Assembly (NCBI GenBank): GCA_037389465.1
Contig: JAZARR010000214.1
Location: forward strand, 5,208,001-5,272,000
Origin: Baylisascaris procyonis
Lineage: Eukaryota > Nematoda > Chromadorea > Rhabditida > Ascarididae
DNA: 64,000 bases
Reading direction: 5' to 3'
The translations under genes and the position numbers were made by a program. Below, piece after piece: positions 63,001-64,000 of the stretch. Under the pieces are notes generated by a model. It had not been told where the DNA came from. It saw only the letters and a program-made list of their open reading frames with translations, and searched no databases. Within the stretch, counting starts at the first letter, position 1. Every line of letters starts with the position of its first letter.

Positions 63001-64000
63001 TAGTTTCACGGATTATCCAAAAGTTTACTATCGTTTGTAGAAGTCCCATTAGTGCTTCACTGCGTAAACATTCATGTGTACGACCTAGTACTCGAAATTG
63101 ATATAAATTCGATTGAACGTTGAAAAAAAAAGCTCTTTATTACTGACTCAGTTATTGATTAGATAAATGCTTATTGATTAGATAAGTTATTGATTAGATA
63201 AATGCTTTATAAATTTCGAATGTATGCGTCACTTTTTTATAGTTCCTATCATATGTTTCATTGTTGTATCAAAGATAATGACTTCTCATAAAGTATACGC
63301 TCATAAAAATGAGAGTTATGCGAATCGTTTGCGCTATAAATTCTCAACAATCTCGCTCATATTTTAGTTGAATTTTAGCAAAGATATCGTAGTAAAAAGA
63401 ATAAAATCTAAAAAAAAATTCAGAAATATTCAACGCATTTGAGAATTCATTGTAAAATGGTGCTAAACGCACAATTTTTTCCATTAAAATTTTAATTTCA
63501 CTATAATTTCATCATTTGCGAATGTTGATATGAGAGTATGCACACTCATCAAATGAAGCAGTTATCGCTAATCGTTATTTTTAATTCATGTAAACATTTT
63601 CGATCTATTCCACTTATTCACAAAGAGATTTTAATGGATGGTGGATCTTTTGTTCGAAATTAATCTTTCAAATTTCCCACGTTCCATAATGTGGTTGATC
63701 GATTCAAAAACGCATCTGATAGATTCTTCTGGTGAAAAAACGTTTTGCCTTTGAAATGGATTTAATGAATTGTATGTGCGCTCAAATGGAGTGATCGACA
63801 TTCGCGAATGATACTAAAGGAATACATAGAGTTATCTTAAAGGCCTATTAAAAGGGTTGTTTTAAAGGCAATTGTGAAAAAAAAAAGTAATTTCGTTCTT
63901 TTTTTTACAATCGTCATCTCGTATCTCTCGTAAGATTGTAATTGTTTGTATTATTATTTTAGAGGTAATCGATGTATTAATTCACTGCAAATGAAGCATC
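60029..64000. other. 3' flank, no supported gene
   Basis: AT-rich DNA with short frames only. It contains a 13-base C run at 62645-62657 and a short tandem repeat at 63151-63207. I looked for exons on both strands and found no pair with consistent phase. Confidence 0.45.
63151..63207. repeat. Short tandem repeat, three copies of TTATTGATTAGATAA
   Basis: GTTATTGATTAGATAAATGC is followed by TTATTGATTAGATAA and then a further GTTATTGATTAGATAAATGC: three near-identical units of 15-20 bases. Confidence 0.9.

Noticed and set aside
1..64000. tRNA, rRNA, CRISPR arrays, bacterial-type operons
   Set aside because: No cloverleaf with a convincing B box, no rRNA core words, and no regular short-repeat/spacer array were seen by eye; a tRNAscan-SE and Infernal run would settle the RNA genes.

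Overview
The window looks like nuclear DNA of a nematode. It is strongly AT-rich, with short introns that open in GTAAGT/GTGAGT-like donors and close in TTTCAG/TTTTAG. Its gene families are nematode-typical: a cuticlin, two transthyretin-like (TTL) secreted proteins, a multidomain NAS-type astacin and a ShK-like cysteine-rich secreted protein. Several starts sit just after an acceptor-like TTTTAG/TTTCAG, as expected for spliced-leader trans-splicing. Base composition and gene set would fit a spirurid or filarioid-like parasite, but that is inference and the species is not identifiable from this sequence. Almost all genes are split, so most long single-frame ORFs are chance frames; the gene models here were built by joining exons across splice sites with consistent phase.

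Layout: 313-2777 (+) 3' part of a ZP-domain cuticlin whose 5' end lies left of the window. 3080-3534 (+) last two exons of an unrecognised gene. 4960-6649 and 10098-11601 (+) a tandem pair of complete four-exon TTL genes. 12176-12478 (-) a possible membrane-protein exon, followed by a foldback repeat at 12773-12863. 15521-16556 (+) a complete three-exon RAMP4/SERP1 gene, whose last exon has a decayed second copy in intron 2. About 17600-19000 is a GC-rich, probably repetitive island. 19234-21990 (-) the 3' exons of an unrecognised membrane protein. 22919-23180 is a 65-bp minisatellite. 26105-26209 (-) a relic of a non-LTR reverse transcriptase. 26938-30071 (+) a secreted cysteine-rich ShK-like gene with one phase conflict. 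30684-35605 (-) a complete eight-exon cysteine synthase/CBS-family enzyme. 39501-40785 is a 512-bp tandem repeat (2.5 copies). 45219-60028 (+) a complete 19-exon astacin metalloprotease with EGF, CUB and TSP1 modules. 60029-64000 holds no gene I can support.

Functional theme: several genes serve the surface and the secretory route. The cuticlin is a structural cuticle protein, the astacin belongs to the subgroup used in hatching, moulting and cuticle collagen processing, RAMP4 acts at the ER translocon, and the TTL and ShK-like products are secreted. The cysteine synthase is the one clear metabolic or H2S-related gene. Nothing suggests an operon: genes lie kilobases apart and on both strands. 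I found no CRISPR array, rRNA, or tRNA that I could support.
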